Assembly (NCBI RefSeq): GCF_000710915.1
Contig: NZ_BAUA01000209.1
Span: forward strand, 16,592 to 80,591
Direction of reading: 5' to 3'
DNA length: 64,000 bases
Source of the DNA: Nocardia brasiliensis IFM 10847
GTDB taxonomy: Bacteria; Actinomycetota; Actinomycetes; Mycobacteriales; Mycobacteriaceae
Shown: piece by piece, positions 1 through 6,901 of the stretch
How the letters are laid out: each line of letters begins with the position of its first letter
Position numbering within the stretch: position 1 is the stretch's first letter
Made by a program: the position numbers and the translations under genes
Notes under the pieces: model-generated
What the model was told of the DNA's origin: nothing
Database searches by the model: none
The model's input: only the letters and a program-made list of their open reading frames with translations

Positions 1-654
1 CCGGACCTGCTCGACAGCTACCAGGCCGAACGCCGTCCGCGTGCGCTCGTCGCGGCCGAACAGGCCCGGCTCGGCACCGATTTCGACACCCGGTACGCCG
101 TTCCCACGCCGGACAACGCGGCCGATCTCGCCAGGCAGCTGAGCACCGACGCCGTGATGACCAGGTTCCGATACTGCTCGGCCGCGCTGTTCGGCGGCGC
201 GCCAGGCGAAGCGCACGTCGATCGGCTCACCGGTCAGGTCGGTACCAGGGTGCCGCACCAGTGGATCGATCGGGCGCAGCAGATTTCGACGCTGGACTTG
301 AACGGGCCGGGGTTCGCCCTGATCGTCACGGGCACGTCGGCGGCGTGGCGGGACGCGGTCTGGGCAGCCCAGTGGGACACCGGTATCGACATCACGGTGC
401 ACGCGATTCCGACCGTGGAGTGGGCCGCGTGCACCGGCTTGCCGGAAGGCGGTGCGCTGCTCGTCCGGCCGGACGGCATCGTTGCCGGTCGGTCCGACGC
501 GGGCCTGCACCCCGGGTCGCTCGCCGCGGTCTTGCGCCGCATCGTCGGTATCCCCGCGGGCGTCGAGAATTCCTACGGCACAGCCGATGCCGACGATGCC
601 CGGACCACGGCGGACGGACCTGTGGCACACCATCGCACGGTGGCGAATTCCTGA
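1..654 (+). CDS. FAD-dependent aromatic-ring monooxygenase, C-terminal part (5' end outside window)
   Basis: The reading frame is open from base 1 (PDLLDSYQAERRP) to the TGA at 652-654, so only about 217 C-terminal residues are present. The opening matches the 'lxtYexERrPva' stretch that follows the FAD domain in PheA/TfdB-type flavin monooxygenases. The remainder fits their thioredoxin-like C-terminal domain, ending in GGALLVRPDGIVAGR. That ending closely resembles the end of the complete paralogue at 60408-61946 (GALLVRPDGHIGAR). Such enzymes hydroxylate phenolic or polyketide aromatic substrates using NAD(P)H and O2. The substrate cannot be told from this fragment. It converges on the thioesterase gene across a strong hairpin. 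Confidence 0.8.
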   Translation, partial: PDLLDSYQAERRPRALVAAEQARLGTDFDTRYAVPTPDNAADLARQLSTDAVMTRFRYCSAALFGGAPGEAHVDRLTGQVGTRVPHQWIDRAQQISTLDLNGPGFALIVTGTSAAWRDAVWAAQWDTGIDITVHAIPTVEWAACTGLPEGGALLVRPDGIVAGRSDAGLHPGSLAAVLRRIVGIPAGVENSYGTADADDARTTADGPVAHHRTVANS

Positions 655-660
655 ACAAGA

Positions 661-699
661 CCGGGCCGGGCAACCCCTCGTCTGCTCGGCCCGGCCCGG
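661..699. terminator. Bidirectional terminator between convergent genes
   Basis: Perfect 11-bp inverted repeat CCGGGCCGGGC (661-671) / GCCCGGCCCGG (689-699) with a 17-nt loop. It lies between the stop of the monooxygenase (+) and the stop of the thioesterase (-). There is no U-tract, as is common in high-GC actinomycetes. Confidence 0.6.
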
Positions 700-700
700 G

Positions 701-1141
701 TTACGCGTCGTGGGTCGCGAGCGCGCGGTCGACCACCCGCGTGGTGCCCTGCGCCACCGCGCACAACACCCTTGTGCCATCGGCACTCTCGGCGTAGATC
801 TCGCAGCGGACCACCGCTTGGCGGCGGGTCGCGTCGGTGACCGTCGCCTCGGCCCGCAGTCGCACTCCGGCGGCCGGGCGCAGATAGGTGATGGTGAATC
901 CACCGGTGAGCACGTTGGCGCCGAGTGCGGTGCCGGCCGCGAAGGTGAGCGCGTTGTCGGCCGCGTAGGACAGCACGCCGCCGTGCACGAAGCCGAATTG
1001 CTGGCCGAGTTCGGGTCGGATCGGGATGGTGAGGGTCACGGTGCCGGGACCGAAACCGGTGATCTCGGTGCCGACCAATTCGGCGAAAGGCTGTGCGGCA
1101 AGGACCTTTTCGGCGAGGTCCAGGTCGATGGGCGTGGTCAT
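701..1141 (-). CDS. PaaI-family hotdog-fold thioesterase
   Basis: 146 aa, the usual length of a single hotdog-domain thioesterase. The segment GQQFGFVHGGVLSYAADNA carries the PaaI/YdiI-type 'G.vHGG.l..laD.a' motif. It is followed by the strand-rich core (TGGFTITYLRPAAG). These enzymes hydrolyse acyl- or aryl-CoA thioesters in the cytosol. The ATG overlaps the last four bases of the upstream TetR gene (ATGA), so the two are one transcription unit. The TetR protein probably controls a thioesterase linked to acyl-CoA or xenobiotic metabolism. The substrate is unknown. Confidence 0.85.
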   Translation of the reverse strand: MTTPIDLDLAEKVLAAQPFAELVGTEITGFGPGTVTLTIPIRPELGQQFGFVHGGVLSYAADNALTFAAGTALGANVLTGGFTITYLRPAAGVRLRAEATVTDATRRQAVVRCEIYAESADGTRVLCAVAQGTTRVVDRALATHDA

Positions 1142-1743
1142 GAGCTGCCTTTCGTGCGCGTGCCGGAGCCCGGCCGCGCGGCATCGGAGGGTGTCGCGGC
1201 CAGGCTCAGCCAGGCGGCTTCGGCGAGTTCACCGGCGACGTCGAGGGGGCTGGCCGCTACTGCGCCGCTGAGCCACTGCCGCGAATACTCTTGCGTCGCA
1301 CCGAGCCACAGCGCGTAGACCAGATCCAGCGGCAGGTCGCGGACCGCGCCGTAGCCCGCGTGCGTGCGCCACCAGCGGGCGACATCGCGCAGGAACTCGC
1401 GATTGCTCTCGCTCTCGCGCACGCCCGGCGGCCGAGCGGACAGGAGAACCTGTGCCCGGTACTGGTTTTCGGCCACCCAGCGCAGGTGCTCGCGGACTCC
1501 GGCCGTGACGCCCGCGCGCGCGTCGGCGCTCTCGCTCACCACCGCCCAGAAATGCCGCTGGTAGTCGGCCAGCGCGTGCGCCCACACCTGGCGGTAGAGC
1601 TCGGCCTTGTCCGGGAAATGGTGATAGAGCGCGCCGACGCTCGCGCCCGCGGCCTCGCGGATCTGCGCCAGGGTCGCCTCCAGCGCGCCCCGTTCCGCGA
1701 ACTGCCGCTCGGCTGCCAGCAGCAACCGATCTCGAATCTTCAC
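1138..1743 (-). CDS. TetR/AcrR-family transcriptional regulator
   Basis: 201 aa. The N-terminal TetR helix-turn-helix is clear: LAAERQFAERGALEATLAQI, then REAAGASVGALYHHFPDKAEL. The GALYHHFPDKAEL recognition helix is typical. The C-terminal part is helical and variable, as expected for a ligand pocket, and gives no ligand clue. It is translationally coupled (ATGA overlap) to the downstream PaaI thioesterase gene, the obvious target. A small dyad just upstream at 1747-1761 may be its autoregulatory operator. Confidence 0.88.
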   Translation of the reverse strand: MKIRDRLLLAAERQFAERGALEATLAQIREAAGASVGALYHHFPDKAELYRQVWAHALADYQRHFWAVVSESADARAGVTAGVREHLRWVAENQYRAQVLLSARPPGVRESESNREFLRDVARWWRTHAGYGAVRDLPLDLVYALWLGATQEYSRQWLSGAVAASPLDVAGELAEAAWLSLAATPSDAARPGSGTRTKGSS

Positions 1744-1746
1744 AAC

Positions 1747-1761
1747 CAGAATTTAGTTCTG
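1747..1761. promoter_or_regulatory. Candidate TetR operator (weak dyad)
   Basis: CAGAA-TTTAG-TTCTG (5-bp arms, 5-nt spacer) begins 4 bp before the TetR start codon, in a locally AT-rich patch. Position suggests autoregulation, but the dyad is short. Confidence 0.3.
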
Positions 1762-1804
1762 TTTTCGCGGCAAGGCAATGGTGCGCGCGGAGTTCGAGGA
1801 AACG

Positions 1805-2458
1805 TCAGACGGTGGGGCGCGGACGGCCGCGTAGCCAGTCCGCGAAGGAGCGCCGCGGCCGGCGCGGATACTTCGCGAGCAGGGTGCCCGAACGGACCTG
1901 CCCGTCGACCCGCAGCAGCGGCGCACCCGGCCGCACCGGCCCGATCGCCTTGTTCCGCACGCTGCCGCTCTTGCTCTGCACGCGATCGAGATCGACCCAC
2001 CAGCCGCGCGGCACCAGCAGCGTGATCTTGCCGGACCCGACCGCCGCGTGCACCGTGACCTCGCGATGCGGGCAGATCGCCTGTGTGAAGTCGATGACGA
2101 TACTGCCGGACGAACATTCGGCGGTGATCTCGGCCGGGACGATCCACTGCCCCGCCTTCTTACGGGTGCCGCTGCCCGTGCGCAATTCGATCGGCTCCCC
2201 CGCGACGGCGGCGCTCGGCAGATCCGAGGTCACGGCCGCCAGGTCGGCGCTGGTCTGCGCGGAGTAGACCAGGACCAGTCTGCGGTCCAGTTCGGGCAGG
2301 TCCAGCCGGCCCTCCTCGACCGCGAGGTGCAGCAGCCGCGCGGCGGTCTCCCGGTCGGCGTCGCCCACTCGGATCGCGGGCAGTCGAGCGGGCTGGGCTG
2401 CGGGCACATCGGGCACCCGGGCGCTGCCCGTCGGATCGCCGCCGCGCCGCTTCGCCAT
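1805..2458 (-). CDS. DUF1707 (SHOCT-like) domain protein
   Basis: 217 aa. Residues of about 28-80 carry the DUF1707 signature: RVGDADRETAARLLHLAVEE, then GRLDLPELDRRL and TSADLAAVTSDLP. In many actinobacteria this domain sits at the N-terminus of small membrane-associated or cell-wall-active proteins. The C-terminal half (from PAEITAECSSGSIVIDFTQA) looks like the beta-rich repeats of LiaF/YvqF-type proteins: charged, no transmembrane segment. Function is unknown. An AGGGGG ribosome-binding site sits 6 nt before the ATG. It is transcribed alone, divergently from dinB. Confidence 0.75.
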   Translation of the reverse strand: MAKRRGGDPTGSARVPDVPAAQPARLPAIRVGDADRETAARLLHLAVEEGRLDLPELDRRLVLVYSAQTSADLAAVTSDLPSAAVAGEPIELRTGSGTRKKAGQWIVPAEITAECSSGSIVIDFTQAICPHREVTVHAAVGSGKITLLVPRGWWVDLDRVQSKSGSVRNKAIGPVRPGAPLLRVDGQVRSGTLLAKYPRRPRRSFADWLRGRPRPTV

Positions 2459-2566
2459 CGATTGCCCCCTTGTTCCGGATCAGGAAAATGGTACGTCCGG
2501 GGACCGCTCGCGGCCGCCGTCAGCAGCCGATCGTGCGGAAATCCGCTGCATGTCGCCCCTGTGCGG

Positions 2567-2579
2567 TAAGACGGAGCTA
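2567..2579 (+). promoter_or_regulatory. -10 element for leaderless dinB transcript
   Basis: TAAGAC at 2567-2572 ends 7 nt before the dinB ATG, so transcription would start at or within a base or two of the start codon. There is no well-spaced Shine-Dalgarno. This matches the leaderless TANNNT(N7)ATG arrangement common in mycolic-acid actinomycetes. Confidence 0.45.
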
Positions 2580-3649
2580 TGGCCAGATGGCTGTTGCACG
2601 TCGATCTCGATCAGTTTCAGGCGGCGGTGGAGTTCCGCCGCCATCCGGAACTGCGCGGCCTGCCGGTCATCGTCGGCGGCAACGGCGATCCGACCGAGCC
2701 GCGCAAGGTGGTCACCTGCGCGTCCTATCCGGCGCGTGCGTACGGCGTCCGGGCGGGCATGGCGTTGCGCAGTGCGCAGCGCAAATGTCCGGAAGGGGTG
2801 TTCCTGCCGTTGGACATGGCCACCTACGAGGAGGCCTCGGACGAGGTCATGTCGCTGCTGCGCACCTTTCCCGGCCGGGTCGAGGTGTGGGGCTGGGACG
2901 AGGCATTCCTCGCCGCCGACACCGATGACCCGGAGGCGCTGGCCGCCGAAATCCGCAGCGCCATCGAGGAATTGGAGCTCACCTGCGCGGTCGGCATCGG
3001 TGACAACAAACTCACCGCCAAGCTCGCCACCGGTTTCGCCAAGTCCACCGGCAAGACCGCCGCCGGACCGGACACGGGTGCGGGTGCGGCCGCCGGGGTC
3101 TTCCGGCTCACCGCCGCGAACTGGACCGAGGTGATGGCGCACCGTCCCACCAACGCGCTGTGGGGCATCGGCGCGCGGATCGCCACCCGCCTCGCCGACC
3201 TCGGCATCGAAACCGTCGCCGACCTCATGGCCGCGGACCGGCAGCGCCTGGCCGCCGAGTTCGGCCCCACCACCGGCCCGTACCTCTGGGTGCTCGGCCA
3301 CGGCAAAGGCGACACCGACGTCACCACCGAACCGCGAGTTCCGGTGGGCCGCAGCAAATCCGAGACGTTCCCGCGGGACCTCACCGAGCCGGGCGAGATC
3401 CGCGCCCAGGTCGCCCGGCTGGCCACCGAGGTCGCCGAGGAGATGGCCGAGGCGGGCCGGATCGGCACCCGGGTCTCGGTCACCGTCCGGACCAACACCT
3501 TCTACACCCGCAGCAAGCAGGAAAAGCTGCGGGTGCCCACCATCGACCCCGCCGAGATCAGCGAGACCGCGCTGCGCATCGTCGATCGCTTCGACCTCAC
3601 CCGCCCGGTGCGGCTGCTCGGCGTGCGGCTCGAACTCGTCCCGGAGTAG
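2579..3649 (+). CDS. dinB: Y-family DNA polymerase IV, DinB2 type
   Basis: 356 aa. The palm motif HVDLDQF starts at residue 7, giving metal ligand D9. The second acidic pair is D107-E108 in VEVWGWDEA. The thumb HhH region (LWGIGARIATRLADLGI) and the little-finger domain follow. Close agreement with mycobacterial DinB2 (PVIVGGNGDPTEPRKVVTCA, then FPRDLT, RTNTFYTR, RPVRLLGVRLEL) places it in that subfamily rather than DinB1. It ends without an obvious beta-clamp-binding tail. The steric-gate position after DQF is Gln14 instead of the aromatic residue of DinB1/DinB (Leu14 in M. smegmatis DinB2), predicting weak sugar discrimination. The role is translesion or ribonucleotide-tolerant gap synthesis. 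Confidence 0.92.
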   Translation: MARWLLHVDLDQFQAAVEFRRHPELRGLPVIVGGNGDPTEPRKVVTCASYPARAYGVRAGMALRSAQRKCPEGVFLPLDMATYEEASDEVMSLLRTFPGRVEVWGWDEAFLAADTDDPEALAAEIRSAIEELELTCAVGIGDNKLTAKLATGFAKSTGKTAAGPDTGAGAAAGVFRLTAANWTEVMAHRPTNALWGIGARIATRLADLGIETVADLMAADRQRLAAEFGPTTGPYLWVLGHGKGDTDVTTEPRVPVGRSKSETFPRDLTEPGEIRAQVARLATEVAEEMAEAGRIGTRVSVTVRTNTFYTRSKQEKLRVPTIDPAEISETALRIVDRFDLTRPVRLLGVRLELVPE

Positions 3650-3717
3650 GTGCGAGGACCGCTTCACCGGTTGAGATCGGCGCGGTCCGAAGCCGGGCTC
3701 CGGACGCGCTGTCCCAC

Positions 3718-3731
3718 TAAGCTCGTCCGCA
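3718..3731 (+). promoter_or_regulatory. -10 element for leaderless reductase transcript
   Basis: TAAGCT at 3718-3723 lies 7 nt before the ATG at 3731, with no Shine-Dalgarno. This is the same leaderless arrangement as dinB, and it supports 3731 over the longer in-frame start upstream. Confidence 0.4.
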
Positions 3732-4726
3732 TGGAGTTCTGGGCGATGGTGGCGCATGAATCGGATAGCGGGATCGTTCTCACCAAGCAGGAGGTGGGGG
3801 AGGAATTCCTCGGGCCTGGCGATGTGACGATCAAGGTGCACTACTCCAGTGCGAACTTCAAGGACGGGCTGGCCATCACGCCCGGCGGCGGGGTGGTCCG
3901 CAAGTACCCGATCATTCCGGGCATCGATCTCACCGGCGAGGTGGTCTCCTCCGAAGACGATGCCTTCACGCCCGGCGACCTGGTGGTGGCGCACGGCTAC
4001 GAGATCGGCGTCTCGCAGCACGGCGGGTTCGCCGAATACGCGCGGGTGCCCGCCGAGTGGGTGGTGAAGCTCGACGGCCTGAGCCCGCGTGACGCGGCCG
4101 CGCTCGGCACCGCCGGTTTCACCGCGGCGCTCAGCGTGCAGGCGCTGCTCGACCGCGGGCTCACCGTGGAGGACGGCCCGGTGCTGGTCACCGGCGCGAC
4201 CGGCGGCGTCGGCAGCGTCGCCATCGATATCCTGTCCGGCCTCGGCTACGAGATCGTGGCGTCCACCGGCAAGACCGACGCCGGCGATCTGCTCAGCGAA
4301 CTCGGCGCCAACGAGGTGATCGGCAGGCTGCCCGAGGACCCCGACGCCAAGCCGCGTCCGCTGGGCAAGGCGCGCTGGGCGGCGGCGGTGGACAGCGTCG
4401 GCGGCAAGTCGCTCGCGCACGTCCTGAGCACCGTCAGCTACGGCGGAGCCGTCGCGGCCAGCGGCTTGACCGGCGGCGCCGAACTGCCGACCACGGTGCT
4501 GCCGTTCATCCTGCGCGGTGTCGCCCTGCTCGGCATCGACTCGGTCAACCTGCCGATCGAGAAGCGCCGTGCCCTCTGGACCCGCCTCGGCAACGAGTTC
4601 CGCCCGCAACACCTTTCGGCCCTGACCCAGGTCGCCCCGATCACCGAGGCCGCCAAGGTCCTGCACAGCATCCAGAGCGGATCGCACACGGGCCGCACGG
4701 TATTCGGCGTACTCGGCGAATTCTGA
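3731..4726 (+). CDS. YhdH/YhfP-family zinc-independent quinone oxidoreductase (acryloyl-CoA reductase-like)
   Basis: 331 aa MDR-superfamily enzyme. The N-terminal GroES-like domain contains YSSANFKDGLAITPGGGVVR and YPIIPGIDLTGEV, hallmarks of the YhdH/AcuI group. The Rossmann domain carries VTGATGGVGSVAIDILSGLG (NADPH binding). No zinc-ligand cysteines are seen. Family members reduce acryloyl-CoA or other activated enoyl substrates with NADPH. The upstream in-frame extension (27 residues from 3650) is Arg/Ser-rich and unlike the family, so the start is placed at MEFWAMV. It precedes a TetR gene but appears separately transcribed. Confidence 0.85.
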   Translation: MEFWAMVAHESDSGIVLTKQEVGEEFLGPGDVTIKVHYSSANFKDGLAITPGGGVVRKYPIIPGIDLTGEVVSSEDDAFTPGDLVVAHGYEIGVSQHGGFAEYARVPAEWVVKLDGLSPRDAAALGTAGFTAALSVQALLDRGLTVEDGPVLVTGATGGVGSVAIDILSGLGYEIVASTGKTDAGDLLSELGANEVIGRLPEDPDAKPRPLGKARWAAAVDSVGGKSLAHVLSTVSYGGAVAASGLTGGAELPTTVLPFILRGVALLGIDSVNLPIEKRRALWTRLGNEFRPQHLSALTQVAPITEAAKVLHSIQSGSHTGRTVFGVLGEF

Positions 4727-4753
4727 CCCTTCTCCTTCCGTTACGAACCATGT

Positions 4754-4783
4754 GCACAACGTTCGCAGCTGCGAACGTTGTGC
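4754..4783. promoter_or_regulatory. Perfect 30-bp palindrome, probable TetR operator
   Basis: The 15-nt half-site GCACAACGTTCGCAG (4754-4768) is followed directly by its exact reverse complement (4769-4783). The palindrome lies immediately upstream of a plausible -10 (TATGCT, 4786-4791) for the TetR gene starting at 4815. A bound repressor would cover the promoter, implying autorepression. Confidence 0.7.
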
Positions 4784-4814
4784 GCTATGCTCGTCCGGGA
4801 CGGAAGGAGACGGC

Positions 4815-5546
4815 ATGCCCGCCGAGCAGCATCAGGTCGGATCGGTGTGGACGCGGCCGCGTAAGGGTCGCGAACAACCAGCTCTGACCAGGGAGCACAT
4901 CGTGACCGAGGCGGTCGTGCTGCTCGATGCCGAGGGCATGGAGGCGCTCACCATGCGCCAGCTCGGTGCGCGGCTCAACGCCGGTGCGACCTCCCTGTAC
5001 CGGCATGTCGCGAATCGGGACGAGCTGATCGAGCTGGTGGTCGACGAGGTCTACGGCGAGATCCGGCTGCCCACCGCCGGCGATCCCACGGCCTGGCGCG
5101 CGGCGGCGACCCAGTGCGCCGACGAGTTGCGCGCGATGATCCTGCGGCATCCGTGGATCGCCTCGACTCTGGGGCAGGTCGGCCTCTATTATCTGGGCCC
5201 GAACGTGATGCGGATGAACGCGCGGATGGCCGAGGTGTTCGCCGCGGGCGGCTTCGCGACCGAGGAGGTCTCCGACGCGATCGGCACCCTGCTCGGCTAC
5301 ATCATCGGCGTCGGCATCACCGAGGCCGCGTGGCTCTCGTTGCTGGCCCGCAGCGGCCAGACCGAGCCGGAACTGCTCGCGAGCCTGCGACCCGCCGCCG
5401 AACGGGCGGCCGACGAGTTCCCGCAATTGCGGGCGACGACCCCCGACGCGGAGTGGAACACCGATCCCGCGCAGATCCGGGACAAGCGTTTCGCCTACGG
5501 GCTTGACCGGGTACTCGACGGGCTGGACACCCAGCGCAATCGCTAG
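4815..5546 (+). CDS. TetR-family regulator (TetR_C-like C-terminal domain)
   Basis: 243 aa from the ATG at 4815, which has an AAGGAG ribosome-binding site; the longer in-frame form would translate through the operator region. The HTH is plain: LTREHIVTEAVVLLDAEG, MEALTMRQLGARL and ATSLYRHVANRDELIELVVD. The length and the C-terminal sequence (AWRAAATQCADELRAMILRH, then HPWIASTLGQVG) match TetR_C-type regulators of drug or antibiotic resistance. It is followed by the convergent AlkA-like gene. The target beyond itself is not evident. The reductase gene lies immediately upstream on the same strand but has its own promoter. Confidence 0.88.
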   Translation: MPAEQHQVGSVWTRPRKGREQPALTREHIVTEAVVLLDAEGMEALTMRQLGARLNAGATSLYRHVANRDELIELVVDEVYGEIRLPTAGDPTAWRAAATQCADELRAMILRHPWIASTLGQVGLYYLGPNVMRMNARMAEVFAAGGFATEEVSDAIGTLLGYIIGVGITEAAWLSLLARSGQTEPELLASLRPAAERAADEFPQLRATTPDAEWNTDPAQIRDKRFAYGLDRVLDGLDTQRNR

Positions 5547-5551
5547 TGAGC

Positions 5552-6499
5552 TCAGTGCCAGGTGTGATCGGTGATCGGGGTGCGCGGCCCGAATTTGGGC
5601 CGGTGCGCCTGGCCGCTGATCTCCAGCAGCCGGACCGCCCGATAGCGGTGCGGCCGTAGCGGTTCCAGGTATTCGACCATGGTGTCGTCGTCGATCGGAT
5701 GGCCGAGCAGCGTCCAGCCCACCACGGCCGCGAGGTGGAAATCGCCGACCGACAACGCGTCCGCGTCGCCGAATGCCCGCTGGGCGATCTCGGCGGCGGT
5801 CCACACCCCGATACCGGTGATGGTCCGTACCCTGCGTGCCGCCTCTACCGGGTCGACGTCGGCCGCACGTTCCAGCGAACTCGCCACCCGGGCCGCGCGC
5901 ACGATGGTCTGCGCGCGCTGCGGGCCGACGTTGGCCCGGTGAAAAGCCCAGGACGGCACGTGCCGCCAGGTCTGCGCGTCCGGCGCCACCCGCATGCCCT
6001 CCGGCGCCGGCCCCGGCGCGGGATCGCCGAACTGCCGCACCAGCTTTCGCCACGAGGCGCGTGCCGCGACGGTGTGCACCTTCTGCTCCAGCACCGCCGG
6101 TACCAGCGCCTCGAACACCAACCCGGTGCGCAGCATGCGCAAACCGGGGAATCGGCGATGGGCCTCGACCAGCTTGGGATGATCCGGCGCGAAGCCGTCC
6201 AGGTCCTCGTCCAGGCAGAGCATGTGCGCGAGCCCGTCCAGGAATTCTTCGGCCCCGGAGCCCCAGGCCTGCGCCCGCACCGCGCACGGGCCCGACTGGG
6301 TCAGCCGGTAGGTCACCGGTCCGGACGTCATGCGGGAGGCGTGCCAGTGCGCGCCGTCCGGGGTCGTGCGATGGCACGGGTCGCCGGCGCCGCGGCGCAG
6401 CGGGGCGATGGTGCTGGCCAGGTCGATCGGACGGTCGGAGCTGACGGTCCTGGTCCGGCCGGTGGGACCGGTTCCCGGCTCGACCGTCGCGCTGTGCAT
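5552..6499 (-). CDS. DNA-3-methyladenine glycosylase 2 family (AlkA/HhH-GPD)
   Basis: 315 aa. The HhH-GPD glycosylase core is visible: a helix-hairpin-helix at about 225-235 (RTITGIGVWTA), then the helix QRAFGDADALSVGDFHLA with catalytic Asp253. It lacks the iron-sulfur cysteines of the EndoIII group, so it belongs with AlkA-like base-excision glycosylases that remove alkylated purines. The N-terminal ~55 residues are low complexity, and an alternative start at M57 is possible. No Shine-Dalgarno precedes the ATG at 6499. It converges with the TetR gene (5-bp gap). Confidence 0.8.
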   Translation of the reverse strand: MHSATVEPGTGPTGRTRTVSSDRPIDLASTIAPLRRGAGDPCHRTTPDGAHWHASRMTSGPVTYRLTQSGPCAVRAQAWGSGAEEFLDGLAHMLCLDEDLDGFAPDHPKLVEAHRRFPGLRMLRTGLVFEALVPAVLEQKVHTVAARASWRKLVRQFGDPAPGPAPEGMRVAPDAQTWRHVPSWAFHRANVGPQRAQTIVRAARVASSLERAADVDPVEAARRVRTITGIGVWTAAEIAQRAFGDADALSVGDFHLAAVVGWTLLGHPIDDDTMVEYLEPLRPHRYRAVRLLEISGQAHRPKFGPRTPITDHTWH

Positions 6500-6747
6500 C
6501 GGACCATTCTGCCCGACCGTCCGAACCGGTCGTATTCAGCTCCCACCGCAGCTCGGCAAATCGTGCGCGCACAACACTATTCGGCACTTCTGCTATGCCG
6601 ACAAAGCATCACCGCAGCGTACCGGTATTTTGTAACGCGAAGAATAGGGGTCGCGATATTCGAGCGATCGGCAAACACCTGGCAGAGTTGTTCGCTCTGG
6701 TCGGTTCGCGCCGAGTATCGTCCCCGGTCGCTGTATGGAGGTATCGC

Positions 6748-6852
6748 ATGATCACCAACCTGCTCAACTGGTTGCTCAACGCCTGGGGTGGCGTTTCCGC
6801 AGGCAGCTCGGGTTACCAGATCCCGCCGGGCACCCTGCCTTTCGGCAGCTGA
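6748..6852 (+). CDS. Small hypothetical ORF (34 aa)
   Basis: ATG at 6748 is preceded by GGAGG (6737-6741) with a 6-nt spacer. The product starts MITNLLNWLLNAWGGVSAG and ends IPPGTLPFGS. The first half is a short amphipathic Leu/Trp helix; the second half is Gly/Pro-rich. It lies alone between the AlkA-like gene and the convergent oxidoreductase. I do not recognise a family. The good ribosome-binding site is the main support. Confidence 0.35.
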   Translation: MITNLLNWLLNAWGGVSAGSSGYQIPPGTLPFGS

Positions 6853-6901
6853 TCGGGGTGGTGCGCGCGTCGTGTTCGCACCCGACGCGGGCTTGAAAAT
6901 C

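Noticed and set aside
2480..4816. 778-codon open frame on the minus strand opposite dinB and the reductase
   Set aside because: Mirror frame of two well-supported genes; no family motif, and it exists only because stop codons are rare at this GC content.
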